DNA of 64,000 bases from Thunnus maccoyii. Its lineage: Eukaryota > Chordata > Actinopteri > Scombriformes > Scombridae. The position numbers and the translations under genes are program-made. Numbering within the stretch: the stretch's first letter is position 1; each line of letters starts with the position of its first letter. The notes beneath the pieces were generated by a model. That model worked only from the letters and a program-made list of their open reading frames with translations. It did no database searches and was not told where the DNA came from. The stretch covers positions 3,646,501-3,710,500 of the forward strand of contig NC_056551.1 in the NCBI RefSeq assembly GCF_910596095.1, read 5' to 3'. Positions 32,464 through 44,800 of this stretch are shown here, one piece after another.

Positions 32464-33169
32464 ATATGTGTAAGTGGGATAGCATGATTTTATTTGGGTG
32501 AACTGAGTCTTTAAATATAAATAACAACTGTGGTGGCAGATTGTCCTCTTAATGTGGGAAGACAGATGTGCTGCAGATGTGTTCAAAATACCTTTTTAGG
32601 TTTCCACAAACAGTCTAAAATGTCGAAAAAAATAGACCAAAACACACTACCATAATCTACCCACATCCTAATGTTCTTTGTTGTTCAGTGGGAGATGAGC
32701 ATCAGCAGGTCAGCAGCTGGTTGCTGTTCAGAGTTCAGGTTGACCTTTGCTTTGATTTGGTTACAAGTTGGAAAAAGGGGCGTAGCTATCAGCAGACTGG
32801 AGCATTCAAATCAGCTTACAACAGCTTCAACAAAAAGTGTCAAATGGGCTGTAAATGCTTTCAATACTTTATTTACTGCATTAGATTTAGAAAATGCTGC
32901 AAATGCATCAGTGAAAGGCTGTGCCAAACCAGATTCTGTGTTAAAAATAAAGGTTTTTACAGCTTTCAGCCCACAGTTTGACAGTTGTTTCAGACCGTTT
33001 CCTTTTGTGTCTTTCCTTTTTTTTCAATCAAAGGTTGGTAGTTTGACCACCACATAGCTAACTGGCTTGGGAAATTAATAAATATACAGTCATCCTCTGC
33101 ACTGACAAACGACCAAGCAGGTTCTGCAGGGCCAACGTCAGCCATGTTGCTCGCTTATTTCACTCATAA

Positions 33170-33670
33170 TTATTTACATCCCCAGATCAGGAGAAAAGGG
33201 GGGCGGGCAGGGGCCCCAGACCAGGGTACTGTCGGGCGGTATTTCTGCAGAAAAGGCAGAAATCTCCCAGACAGAAAGAAAGCAGCAGACTGGGTCTCTG
33301 TCTGTCTGCTGCTGCTTCCCCCGCCCCTCCCCCGCCAGACCAACCGTCGGCGGGAGAACGCCACCGATAAAACGAGCGCTCAGTGTGTTGTTCGCGGCTG
33401 CTTACCTGCGGGCTGACTAGCTGGCTAACAGACAGGTGCGTGTTTGTTTCTGTCTTACCGTTATTAATTTTTACAAACGGAGGTCGAAGCGGACTGCGGT
33501 GGGTATTCTCGCCTTCTGCTGTCTGTCCACAGAGCCCGTTTCGACTTCACAGGAACCAGCAGAGACTCCACAGCCATCTCACCGCGGAGAGTTAAGCAAC
33601 ACGCGACAAAGCAACACACGTCCGGTCGAGCCTTTCACAATAAAAGTGTTACTGACTGAAACAGCTCAGA
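33170..33670 (-). promoter_or_regulatory. CpG-rich region, candidate first exon/promoter of spindlin
   Basis: GC- and CpG-rich block in AT-rich DNA. Read on the - strand it has two donor sites 53 bp apart: CG|GTAAGA after 33459 and GCAG|GTAAGC after 33406. That suits a 5' non-coding exon of the - strand spindlin gene, giving a first intron of about 9 kb. A frame starting ATGGCTGTGGAG on the - strand stays open to a TAA just before the upper donor and would be an upstream ORF. No spindlin-like N-terminus is encoded. Confidence 0.5.
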
Positions 33671-34233
33671 AAGGATAAAGTGACGAGAGGTGAGAGTACA
33701 TGTGACAAAATATATTTTATTACATTTAAATAAGAGACCGCTGGGGCCATATGTAAACTAATGTTAGGTTTATGGAAAGGAGCATTTAGAAGCATTAATA
33801 TTATATCATATCATCTCCTGTCTGCCTTCCCAGTCAGATTCCAATCATTGACATTTTAAATAATTTCAATATTTGAGTACTCTCATTAAATTATTATAGA
33901 GTACTCAAGTACTCCCCAAAAAAAACATAACATAAGAATAGGGTCCAAAATGAACACCCAAGCAAAAATATGGGTACGCAAGTTTAACGTTACACAGCTT
34001 GCACTGCACATTCATTTGGAAGTATTTCAACAATACTTCCAAACATATATGTTATGACATCCCAATCAAGTACTCAAGTACTCGAGTACTCATGCCCATC
34101 CCTATTGTATATAAATATGGATGACATGTCTCCACTACCTACTGCTCCTTTCCAGGTGCTGCCATCTTGCTTGTGTGGCGTCATTTGGAGCCAGAATCTG
34201 CGCAGTACAGACAATAAGGGTCTGTCTGCCTAC

Positions 34234-34327
34234 ACGACACACCCACTTTACTACATGACACACCCACTTTATTATATGACACACCCACTTTACTACACGA
34301 CATGCCCACTTCACTACATGACATTGT
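34234..34327 (+). repeat. Minisatellite, ~24-bp unit
   Basis: Four imperfect units of the type CATGACACACCCACTTTACT. The open frames here simply read the repeat. Confidence 0.85.
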
Positions 34328-34708
34328 AATAGCATGTTACATGACACACATCCCTGACCCCTAGAGCTGAAATTATACTTTCTGTGTCCGCAAGGGTCCA
34401 TGTGACATAAATTTTGTCACCAGAGCGTGTACACGTAAGCTCTGTGCGGACATGCGCATCCCTAATTTGTTGTGACTGGTCTGCAGAGTTACAACGCTGT
34501 CTTCCTGTAGACACCAATCTACTGTGCATGTGTGGAACGCGTCCTCCAAGCAGACTCCAGAAAGTAGTATAAACAGAACTATAACGCGTCTGTGGTTTCC
34601 GCAGCTGTCCATGTACACATCTGCTCGGGTGTATATCTGTTGCTTAACCTTTACCCTAAACATCTCACTGCTCTTTCCTAAACCTAGTTTTTTAATTTTA
34701 TTTGACTT

Positions 34709-34740
<32 letters not shown>
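34709..34740 (+). repeat. (TTG)n microsatellite
   Basis: About ten TTG units. Confidence 0.9.
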
Positions 34741-34741
<1 letters not shown>

Positions 34742-34870
34742 GGCTCATGCCCCATCCGCTAAGGGGGCGGGATTTATGACATATACTGCAGCCAGCCACT
34801 AGGGGGCAATCAAGATGTTTTGGCTTCACTTTTGGCAGCCCTTATGACGTCTGTCTTTATATACAGTAAA
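34741..34870 (+). repeat. Short dispersed teleost repeat
   Basis: GCAGCCAGCCACTAGGGGGC, AAGATGTTTTGGCTTCACTT and GTCTTTATATACAGTA are in the order of a common short interspersed repeat of fish. Confidence 0.55.
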
Positions 34871-34894
34871 TGCTTCCAATACAGTGTTAAGTTA

Positions 34895-35000
34895 ATGTTT
34901 GTGCTAGCCTAGTTAAGCACAAAGACTGGAAGCAGGGGAAAACGGTGAACCAAACTCCATCAAAAGCAAATATTTAAACTTTCCAACAACTCCAAAACAG
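34895..35000 (+). repeat. Teleost AGCTTAGCACAAAGAC repeat, partial
   Basis: GCTAGCCTAGTTAAGCACAA, GGAAGCAGGGGAAAAC and CTCCATCAAAAG are present. Confidence 0.65.
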
Positions 35001-36254
35001 TCTGATTTAAATGTTATATATTGTGAACAGGTGTGTAGATGTGAAACAAGACATACTGTGGTTTTAGCAGCACTTAGCATTGGAGATATTTGTTCATATA
35101 ACAACCTAATAACACACCAAGCACATAATCTATCATTAGCTAGGAGAAGCTGACACTGGCAATCCCATTAAGAAATGTTTTTCTTCTTTTTAGAGATGAG
35201 ATCGGGAGAGGTAGTGCAGAGGCAAATATGAAAGGAGTGTAAGAAATGTCATTTTGAATATACAGATGATATCCTTTGAACATTAATGTATTTTCTGCTA
35301 AATAGACAAAAATCACATAATAACAAAGAAAGAAAAAGGCCTCTTGTAATTTACATTTTATTTATCTAACAATAAGTACATTTAAACTAATGTTTTATAT
35401 GGAATTTGTATTTACTTGTATTTGTATAATCGGATTCTGAACTAGTTTGACCTCAATGACATACTAATAAAATCTAACGGCAGACTATACAGTAAATCAA
35501 AACCAAATACAAAAGAGGTAAAAAAAGAATTGGATTGTAACATAGTGTAAAAATTTCAGCTTTTATTTTACTTTAACGCCACACCTCCGGTCTCATTGCC
35601 GCAAACTTGACGTTCCTCACTTTCTCTCCCCGCCCCTGCCTCGCTCTGCCAAATAGTGCGACCGAGAAGAAATACAAGAACACTGACTGCTGCATTACGC
35701 TGTTTTTCCTTGCTTAATAGTGATCCGTCCTGCTGTTGAATGCGACAGTGGAGAAGACCGACAGAAAGAGATAAATACAGACAGACAGACAGATAAATAG
35801 ATACAGACAGACAGAATAAGACGAGGAGACAAACAGGCAGACAAACAGAAGGAACAGTCAGACTGACATAGTTCAGACGGTTGATTAATTAATAAAATTA
35901 ATTATTATAAGGTCTGTATCTTGACAGTTATGAAAGCTGAATGTTCTTATTTGTCCTGGCAGAGCTGTGATGTGGTTGAAAGCGAGCCCCTGAGTTTACA
36001 GTTGGTCAATGTTCACTTCTGAGTGAACAGACCTCACTTTCAAGTCTCCTCACACAACATTTTTATACTCGTTTCTTTACTTTGTTTCATTACAAATATT
36101 GAAAAAAGTGCTCCATCCTCAGTATATTAGTACTACAGTGGTAACCATAGCAACAACCATCTATGCTGTTTGCCATGGTACACTGCAAAACATCTTATCT
36201 TGACATTTAGTCAATTATGGAGTCTTAAAATATGATTGTCTTATTTTTTCATCA
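35001..36254. other. No gene seen; GC-rich patch and ACAG tract
   Basis: A GC-richer patch (35575-35660) could be a small regulatory island, but no exon can be attached to it. ACAG-rich simple sequence lies at about 35777-35850. Confidence 0.35.
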
Positions 36255-36395
36255 CATTACCCGCGCTCAGTGGTGAACATGGTAACCATTATACCCAATA
36301 AAGATCAGGATGTTGGCACTGTCATTGTGAGCAGTAAGTGCAACATCACACAGTCTCTAGCATGGCTGCAGACTGTTAGTCTTGCTTTTTTGTTT
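36255..36395 (-). repeat. GCTAACATG-type repeat, reverse copy
   Basis: GTGAACATGGTAACCATTAT, GTTGGCACTGTCATTGTGAG and CTAGCATGGCTGCAGACT are the reverse complement of the copy at 3595-3810. Confidence 0.7.
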
Positions 36396-36853
36396 TTGTT
36401 TTTTTTTCCTTTTTTAGCAGCTTATTTGCACCATGACAGCATTTATTATGCAGCGTTTATTCTGAGGTTCTCCCTCGCACACTCTCTCATCAATCAGTCA
36501 GCTGTCACACACTCAACTATACAAGATACACACTTTTAACTTTCTTTTTTGCAATACATTTTTATAGAAGAAAAGTTTAATACATAAAAAGCAAATCCTT
36601 TGAGGATTTTTCCCCCTTTATCTCTCATTTTCCCCCTTCAAGTAATCTCCTTATCACTCAGATTACTTTCTGATCTAAACATCAATGTCCAAATTAAACA
36701 AACATGAAAAAGAAAAAAAGAGTGGGGGACGGGAACAAAAGGAAAAAGATTAATATCAGTGACATCTCTTTACTGGCTTATGTAATGGGGTGTATCCCAG
36801 AACTGCAATTTTTTAACACATTTCTCTAACTCTATCTATCTACAGTATCTGTT

Positions 36854-37696
36854 TCACATTCCTTTAAACTGTTGCATGATGGACAGAAGATGTTCGCTGC
36901 GTTTCTGGATGCTGCTGTGTTCCTCCTTCAGCCTCTCCTGCTCCTGCAACACCTCCTCCTGAGAAGAGACCCATCAGACAGACAAACGGATAGAAGGGAG
37001 AGGTCATTTAAACATAATGCTCCCATATCACAAACAGTAAGTCTCTGATGACTGGTGCTAAGTCTCACTGTGCAATTCGTTTGGTGTGTTCAGTCTCAGC
37101 ACACTTCAGTTCTGAGGGTTAAAAAGCCTTAAAAATGTACGTTTGTTTCCCGAAAACAAGTTCAGGAAAGAGGCAGCGCTCCAGTGAAAAGTTGAGGAAT
37201 CACCTCATGTCTTAATACTTTTGAGCATAAAAAATGCTGGATGAGTTTTTCTTAACTGCAATAAGGTGACACAAAGTTGACAGAAGATGTTGATAAATTT
37301 CACATGAGTTCATGAGAAATTTGCCTCTGGAGAATTAGGGAGTAAAGAACATGGCAGGCCCGTCGTCTTGTGTTGAGATTTACAGTTCAAGTTGTTGGCC
37401 AGGCCTGATGCTCCAGATAGCCTGCTGAGGACTCCGTGAGTCATATTACTGCTTCAGGTGGCCTTCAGTAATAACATCTTCTTACAAACTATTGTGTGTG
37501 CCTGTAGAGCAACCAGACACATCATGTTTTCAACATGAAATGGAAGCTCATGTGAAGAAGTGTGGATGTGTTAACTGACTCTGAGTCTGCAGAGCTCCCT
37601 CCTCTCTCGGTCATTCTCCTCAGCTCTGGCTCGGAGCCACGCCTCATTCTGGGAGCGATGTCTGTCCAGCATCTCCTGCAGCTCCTGACACACACA

Positions 37697-37728
<32 letters not shown>

Positions 37729-40700
37729 GGTCAGATTTATCTCACAATACAACAAAACAACACAAAAAATATGTCCAGATGTTTTGCTTTCCTAATATAG
37801 TATGATAAAATGGTGAATTAGCACTGGCATGTTATCATGGTAACATGTTATTTTTTTTGCTAATGTTAGTGTTAAACAAGGAGATTAAATTAAACAAGAT
37901 TTGACTACATAGATAAAAGAGACTAGATTATATTAGAATATCTTAGAATATACTATACTATATCAGATTAGATTAGATTAGATTAGATTAGATTAGATTA
38001 GATTAGATTAGACATAATGGATTTGGTTTGATAGATTATATTACATTAGTTGAGATAAATTAGTTGAGATTAGAATAGGTCAAATGATTATAGATTAGAT
38101 TAGGTAGTTTTACATTAGATTAGATGAGATTAGACCAATAGAATGGATTGAATTAAATATATTTGACTCACTTAGAGTAGATTACATTAGATTAGAAAAA
38201 TTTGATTGTTTGATGTTAGATTAGTTTAGTTAGGGTTTGAATAGATCTAATTAGGTTAGATTACATTACATTACATCTGTTTTGATTACATTTGATTTCA
38301 TCAGTTGAGATTAGATTAGATTTGTCGAGATTAGTTGTGATTAGATTAGATTAGGTTAGATTGGGCTGGATTAAGGCAGTGATGAACCTGTTGCTGTTGT
38401 TGTCTGTGGGCATCATGAGCTTCTTTCTCTCTCTGCAGGGCAGCAGCAGCTTTAGACAACTCTGACTTTTCTCTGGAAAAAATAAATTCAGCTGTGAAAA
38501 GATCAATTCAAGTCTGGTAGTTCTAAGGATTTTACATGGAGAGAGTTAATCAATGAATCGGTCAAACAGATGATCTCTGCATCCGTTTTTCCACTTAACT
38601 GTGGGTACATCCATAAGAAACATTCTTGTTATTTGTATTAACATTTATATTCTAATGTAAAGATGTGACACAAACTAAATAAAGGTAAACAAACATGTTG
38701 GCTAAACGTACCGATCTAGTTTCTGGAACTCCTGGTCCAGCAGAGTGAAGGCTGTCTGGATCATTTTCATGGCCTGATCTCTGACTGTACTGAAGTCTCT
38801 GTGGACAAACACCTGCAGGAGGTTATCTGTGTTATTAGTAGTGTGAGCAGACAGCATGCTCCAACTGCTACAACTCCTGCTAGAACTACTGCATCTGTTA
38901 TGGGCCGTTCACACATACACACTTAAAAGCTGGGACAGCAATGGCTGCTATACATTGTGAATGAGACCTGGCTAGAGATTCAGAAAGCGCAGAGCGACCC
39001 TACATGGGAAAGTTGTCGGGTCAGAGAGAGGTCAAAAAACTGACCTGTCAGAGCAGAAAATGTAAATTACGTACATATTGTTACACACACTATGTTACTG
39101 CTTCAACTAGTACTGCTACAACTACTACAACTCCTACTGCTACTGCTACAACTACTGCTAAATTCTGCTGCTACTATACCTCTAATGTTACTACAGTGAC
39201 TACCACTGTTACTTTGCTAATGCTACAACTACTCCTGCCACTGCTGCTACTACTACTGCTAATGCTACAAGTACTACTACTCCTTCTAGCAACAACTACT
39301 GATATTGCTGCTGCTCAAGTACAGTATCTGTAGTTCTGTTTGTGTTGCATTGAGCATGCAATTTACATGCTCAGTTGTTTTGTGACATAGCCAGCATACT
39401 AATGAACCACCCATGTTGATTTGTTTCCGCACATTGTCGTTCTTTTAACAGCCTGTCTCAGGGGGATTTACAATCTGTACAACAATACAACGTCCTCTTT
39501 AGACCCCTAGACCCTTCAAGGTCTCTGCACTTTCTTAAATTGTTTTTATTTTGTTAATTATTTTATTGCATTTGTTCCTTTAATCTCATAAATTGAATTA
39601 CCATCATACCTTACCTTAAAAATATTTTTATATTTTATCTGTTGGTTTCATGTCTTTTGAGAAGCACTTTGTGACTCTTGTTATTCAAAGGTGCGTGCAT
39701 CTGTTGTCATCACCTGTGCATTAGCTGCTGGGTTCCTGGACTGGTTGGATGGTGAAGACTCGCTCAGCTCATAGCGTACATTGGGAACCTTTGTGGGTGT
39801 GAAGCTGTTAATAGTCAAAACCAGAATGAAACCAAAGTGTCAAAACTGAAAGATGAGACTCCAACAGAGCGTGTCATGAGTCTGAAACTACAGACACACA
39901 CTAACACAGGGAACAGAAACACAGGTCTGTACAGCAGCTGCTGACCTGTGGCTGACTCCCTGAAGACCGAACTCAGTCAGAATCTCCTTCATCACTGTGG
40001 GGAAAAAAGTTCTCTTTTTATTCACATTTCTTCACACAACTACTTCTGTCTTTTTCATGAGTACAACTGAGTGCAACACCATAAATCACTTGAAGTGAGA
40101 TTGTATGAAAATGTGCATCATTATCCACATTTGTACATTAATAAATCACTGAAGCCTCTAGACATTTATGTTAGTGTTATTTAATCAAATAAATATGAAT
40201 AATTTACCTGGCTGTCTTTCTGAGGGGTTGATCAGTTTCATCACCTTCAGGTCATTAAACTCCTGCTCTTCATTCTTCCCTCCAAATACATACAGCTGTC
40301 CACCCCACAAACAGAAAAAGCATATTATACAATATGTATAATACATTATAAAATAGTAAATTATAAAATATAACAGTCATTAACATAAATTATTTAATGT
40401 TACACTACTCTGTGGTACACTGACGTGGCTGTGGAGGATGAAGGCAGTGTGTCCATGGCGACGGGCTGGGGGAATCCCAACATACAGAGGAACTTTCCAC
40501 TTCATTTTAGCTGGAGAGACACATAGATTATGTGGATTATTTGACGAATATAAATCATTCATCTGACTTTCTCTAGAATAGTTTATTGATTTATGTGTAA
40601 GTCAACCCGCAGCGTCTCACTCACCAATACTGAGTTTATGAATGTCATTGGATGACATCCCTGAGCCGTCCTCGTTTGTACTTTTGCCACCAAACAGGTA

Positions 40701-41821
40701 GATGTCCTCCATGGGATTTAACATGGAGAACACACACACACACAATAGATATTTTTATGCTTCTGTCTGGATGTTTTTATTTTTTGTTGGTTTATACTCT
40801 GGTCCTGTGAGAAACAATATTTTATTCAACTTTATTTCTCATGGTTGAAATGACAAAATAAACTACAAAGTACAGTGATATACAACTCTATGGAGGCTTA
40901 AGGATGCCAATGGAATAATTATAGACCTTTTCAGTTGCTATATAAAATGGACTAAATAATTATTCCACTTTTTAAATTATGAATGAACTGCTTTCTGTGT
41001 TTACGAACATATTCAGCATAATCTAAATAAATCAACAAATGAAATAATAATAAATTAGTAATATCAATAAATAATTGTATTGCTCATGATTATAAATGTA
41101 TTTTTCTGTAGATAACTGTTTATAACTATATATATATATATATATATATATTGTGTGTGCGTGTGTACTTTATCATGGTGTGCAGTCAGTGTTTGTCCAC
41201 TGCTGGCTGTGGGCGATTCTCCCTTAACCTCCCATTTCTGCCACACCAAGTTCTCTAAAAGCCAGGACAGACACAAAGGTCAAAGGTCAGAGACTAAAGA
41301 AGAATCTGAGGAGATCAAAAATTGTTAAATGTTAGAGTTTGTTAAACTTTTAAAGAGCTAGACTTCTGTATGGAAGCCCAGGACTGACTATGTTAAACAG
41401 AAATTATTCCATAAAATATATATGTATCATATTTCATTTTAATTTCTATGTTTAAAGAATGATAACTAGATTTTAAAATTTAAATGAAGCTTCTGTTGAT
41501 TCCCATTCCAAAGCATTTGTACTTCAGAGTAGACTGTGGCAAACTGTGTGCTATCTAAACACACTTTGTGTCATATAAAATCACTTCTCACACTTGATTT
41601 ATTTTGCCTGTATGTGGATGATTGAACAAAGTTTGTTTAGTTGTATTGTTACATAGCAACGCAAGCACTGAGGTTACGTAAATAAATATTTCAAAGATAA
41701 GCTCAATCAGTGTTTACCTATGTTGAGGACATAGAGGTCTTTACATAAGTCTCCACTTGCTCCGTAACCTCCAAACATGAAGACCTGATCACCAACCAGA
41801 GCAAAACTCTGACCACACCTA

Positions 41822-41870
<49 letters not shown>

Positions 41871-44800
41871 TAATATCAGTGTAAGATGCAACCAATGTCA
41901 GATTTTATAAGCTCATATTACACACTGAGTGACCAAAAAAACAGAGAGCCTGAAGTTTATGATATTCAGTTTGTTTCAACACTGTGTCAAGTGTCTCACA
42001 GGGCAGGAGGCAGTGATCCACTTGTTTTAACCGGTGTCCAGGTGAGAGACACTGAAACACAGCAGCAAGTAAGTCAGTGAGTTTGAGAGGAAAATACAGA
42101 AACTTGTTGACATACACAAACTTTTAACTGGCCAAAGTTTTAAATAGCAGAACGTTTTCAGTCTAGTTCATTATTGTAGAAAATAAGAAAGAAAAGATAA
42201 CAATCAAGATAATGATGAAAATGTAAGTGTATTTTTATTTCTGGACCTGTGTTGAAGACCATGAGGTCATCAGTTGGATTTCCCTCCAGCATGCCTCCAT
42301 ACACATAGATGTTGTCTCCCACGGCGACAGAGCTGTGTCCGAGGGTTTTGAGGGTCACACCCCCAGTTGTTAAGCATTCCCAGGTCAGAGACACTGTTAG
42401 AAAATGGAAGTACTGTCACAGCCCCGTTTAACTTTATTTTCTCTTCACTCTTCCTTAATGAAAGACTAAAGCAACAACAAAGTGTAAACCAGGCTGGAGG
42501 TGTTTCTGTTTTCCTCCACCTGCTGTGTAACATCCTCACCTATATCAAAACTGTAGACTCCTGGGAGACATTCAGTGGCATCATGACGGGACACTCCTCC
42601 AAACAGATACAGCTTCCCTTTAACAACACTGAGAAGGAACAGGAGCTGTTACAGTAAAATTCATTAGTGTATTTTTTTAAATTATCATTGCCAGTACTGC
42701 TGATCTCATCGAGAATCAACAGCTCTACACAGCCTTTAGCTCACTAGTTTGCTTTTCTGAGCCAAGAAAAGCAAAACAGTGATGCTTAATATGAAACCAG
42801 GGGCAGTCTATTACAGGGGCAGTCTATTACAGGACCTAAAACAAGCTGTACTTGTAACTGTAACTGTAGGCTACTATTATGGACCAAAACTGTGACATAG
42901 CCTGCACATAAATACCCAACATGCAAAATCCTTCAAGAGACATGTTTATGCTTATGTTCTAATATTTCTTTCAAGTAGTCTGTTTGATATTTCAATTTTT
43001 GTAGCCTTGGCATTTTTATTGAATCTTACTGGAATGTCTTTCATGTTCTGCTATCTTCTACTGCTTTATTGTCGTTTTTTTCAATTGTTTGTTTGCGATA
43101 TTTTAATGTGTTTAAAGGAGTTAACAATATAACTGGAAGTAATGGATGAAGAATAATAATGTAAAACTTTCTCCAAACTACTGTCAAATCCTAATTCATT
43201 CAAACAACTCATAGTATATAAAATATGAATGAATAATTGAAGTTGTAAGCCAGTGATGTGGTTTACCAGAGAGTGTGTCCTTCCCTGGCTGAGGGAACTT
43301 CTCCATTCTGAGGAATCTCCTCCCACATCACATCATCAGGAGAAACTACAAACAACAACACCTCTGATTACTGTTCATTCCTCTCAGCCACAGGAGTTCA
43401 GCTTCATAACAGTGTTTACAGCAGGAGCCTCTGAGCAGAGTTTCTCGTGTCAGTAAATCTGCTGATGTGAACTAGCTGTGATGGTCTGTGGAGAATCAGA
43501 TCTGACTTACAGAGGAATTTGAAAATGAGTGACTGAATTCATTAAGAGATACACAAACAAACAAATTAGGTAAAAATCAATTTAGAAATAAAACAGATGC
43601 ATTAATAGACGTGAAATATTACATAACTGAGAGAATAAATCTATAAGTTTGTGATAGATTCATTTCACCTCAGGATTTATTACATTTTTTTATATGTAAA
43701 TTACACTGTGGCTATTTTAACTTCAAACTAGGTTTAGCTGACAGATTAGATTAGTTTACAGATTAACCCAGTGAAATAAGATGCTGTGACCAACAAGGAA
43801 TCTGGGACAGTCCGTGGCGTTTTCTTTGGCAGCTATAACTTACATAAAAGTGGCAAAAAAAAATGACTCTGCCATTACCCATGAATTTGGTCATAATATT
43901 ATCAACATGTAATGATTATTCCAAACACATTTTCTTAATTTCTTGGCATGAAACATATTTTACCATTATACCTGGTTTCCTCTACAAATATTACAGAGTA
44001 CCCAGAGACCAGAAAAAAAGATTTTTGTAACTTTATGTGCATAAGTTGAAGGTGCCCTGTGGAGTTTTCTTGTAAACAAAGTTCTGTTTTGATTTAGTAT
44101 TTTGTAGAGTATACTTGAGGTCTACAAGGTACAAGGTGACACAGACAATGAGGAAATGGAGCACCTGGCGAGCTGGTGCAAAGAGAACCACCTGGACCTG
44201 AACATCAACAAGGTCAAAGAACTATTTGTGCACTATATAAGGAATAAAGCCTGCACACATGCCCCCATCCACATCCATGTGTCCAAGGTGGAACGTGTTT
44301 CCAGCTTCAAGTTCCTTGGCGTCCACATCTCGGCAGACCTCTCTTGGTCCATCACCTCATCTAGACTCATCAAGAAAGCACAACACTGACTGTACTTTCT
44401 GAGAACACTTAACATATTTTGGTTAACTTCTATTGGTGCTCCATTGAGAGCATACTGACACACAGCATCACAGTTTGGTATGGGAACTGCTCTGTCACTG
44501 ATAGAAAAGCCCTTCAGCGGGTGGTGAAACCCGCCCAACACATCACCACTTTGAGGACATCCATCGGAAATTATGTTTGCAGAGGTCAAAGGGCATCATT
44601 ACAGACATTTCACACCCAAACCATGGCCTGTTTACTCCACTTCCATCAGGGAGTCAATACAGAAGCATCCACTCAGCTTTTTTCCTACTGTTGTGTCTCT
44701 GCTGAACTGTGATAAACCCTAACAAACTGAACTATTTACTCACCACTATGTCACTTTATGTAACATACTGCATCACTGCACAAGTGTATGTCTGTATATC

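Noticed and set aside
34234..34327. CRISPR-like array
   Set aside because: Four contiguous ~24-bp units without unique spacers in a vertebrate genome: a minisatellite.
37964..38012. Interstitial telomeric repeat
   Set aside because: The unit is GATTA (5 bp), not the vertebrate TTAGGG hexamer.
39004..39333. 109-codon Leu/Thr-rich frame
   Set aside because: Produced by a CTA/CTG trinucleotide tract inside a kelch-gene intron.
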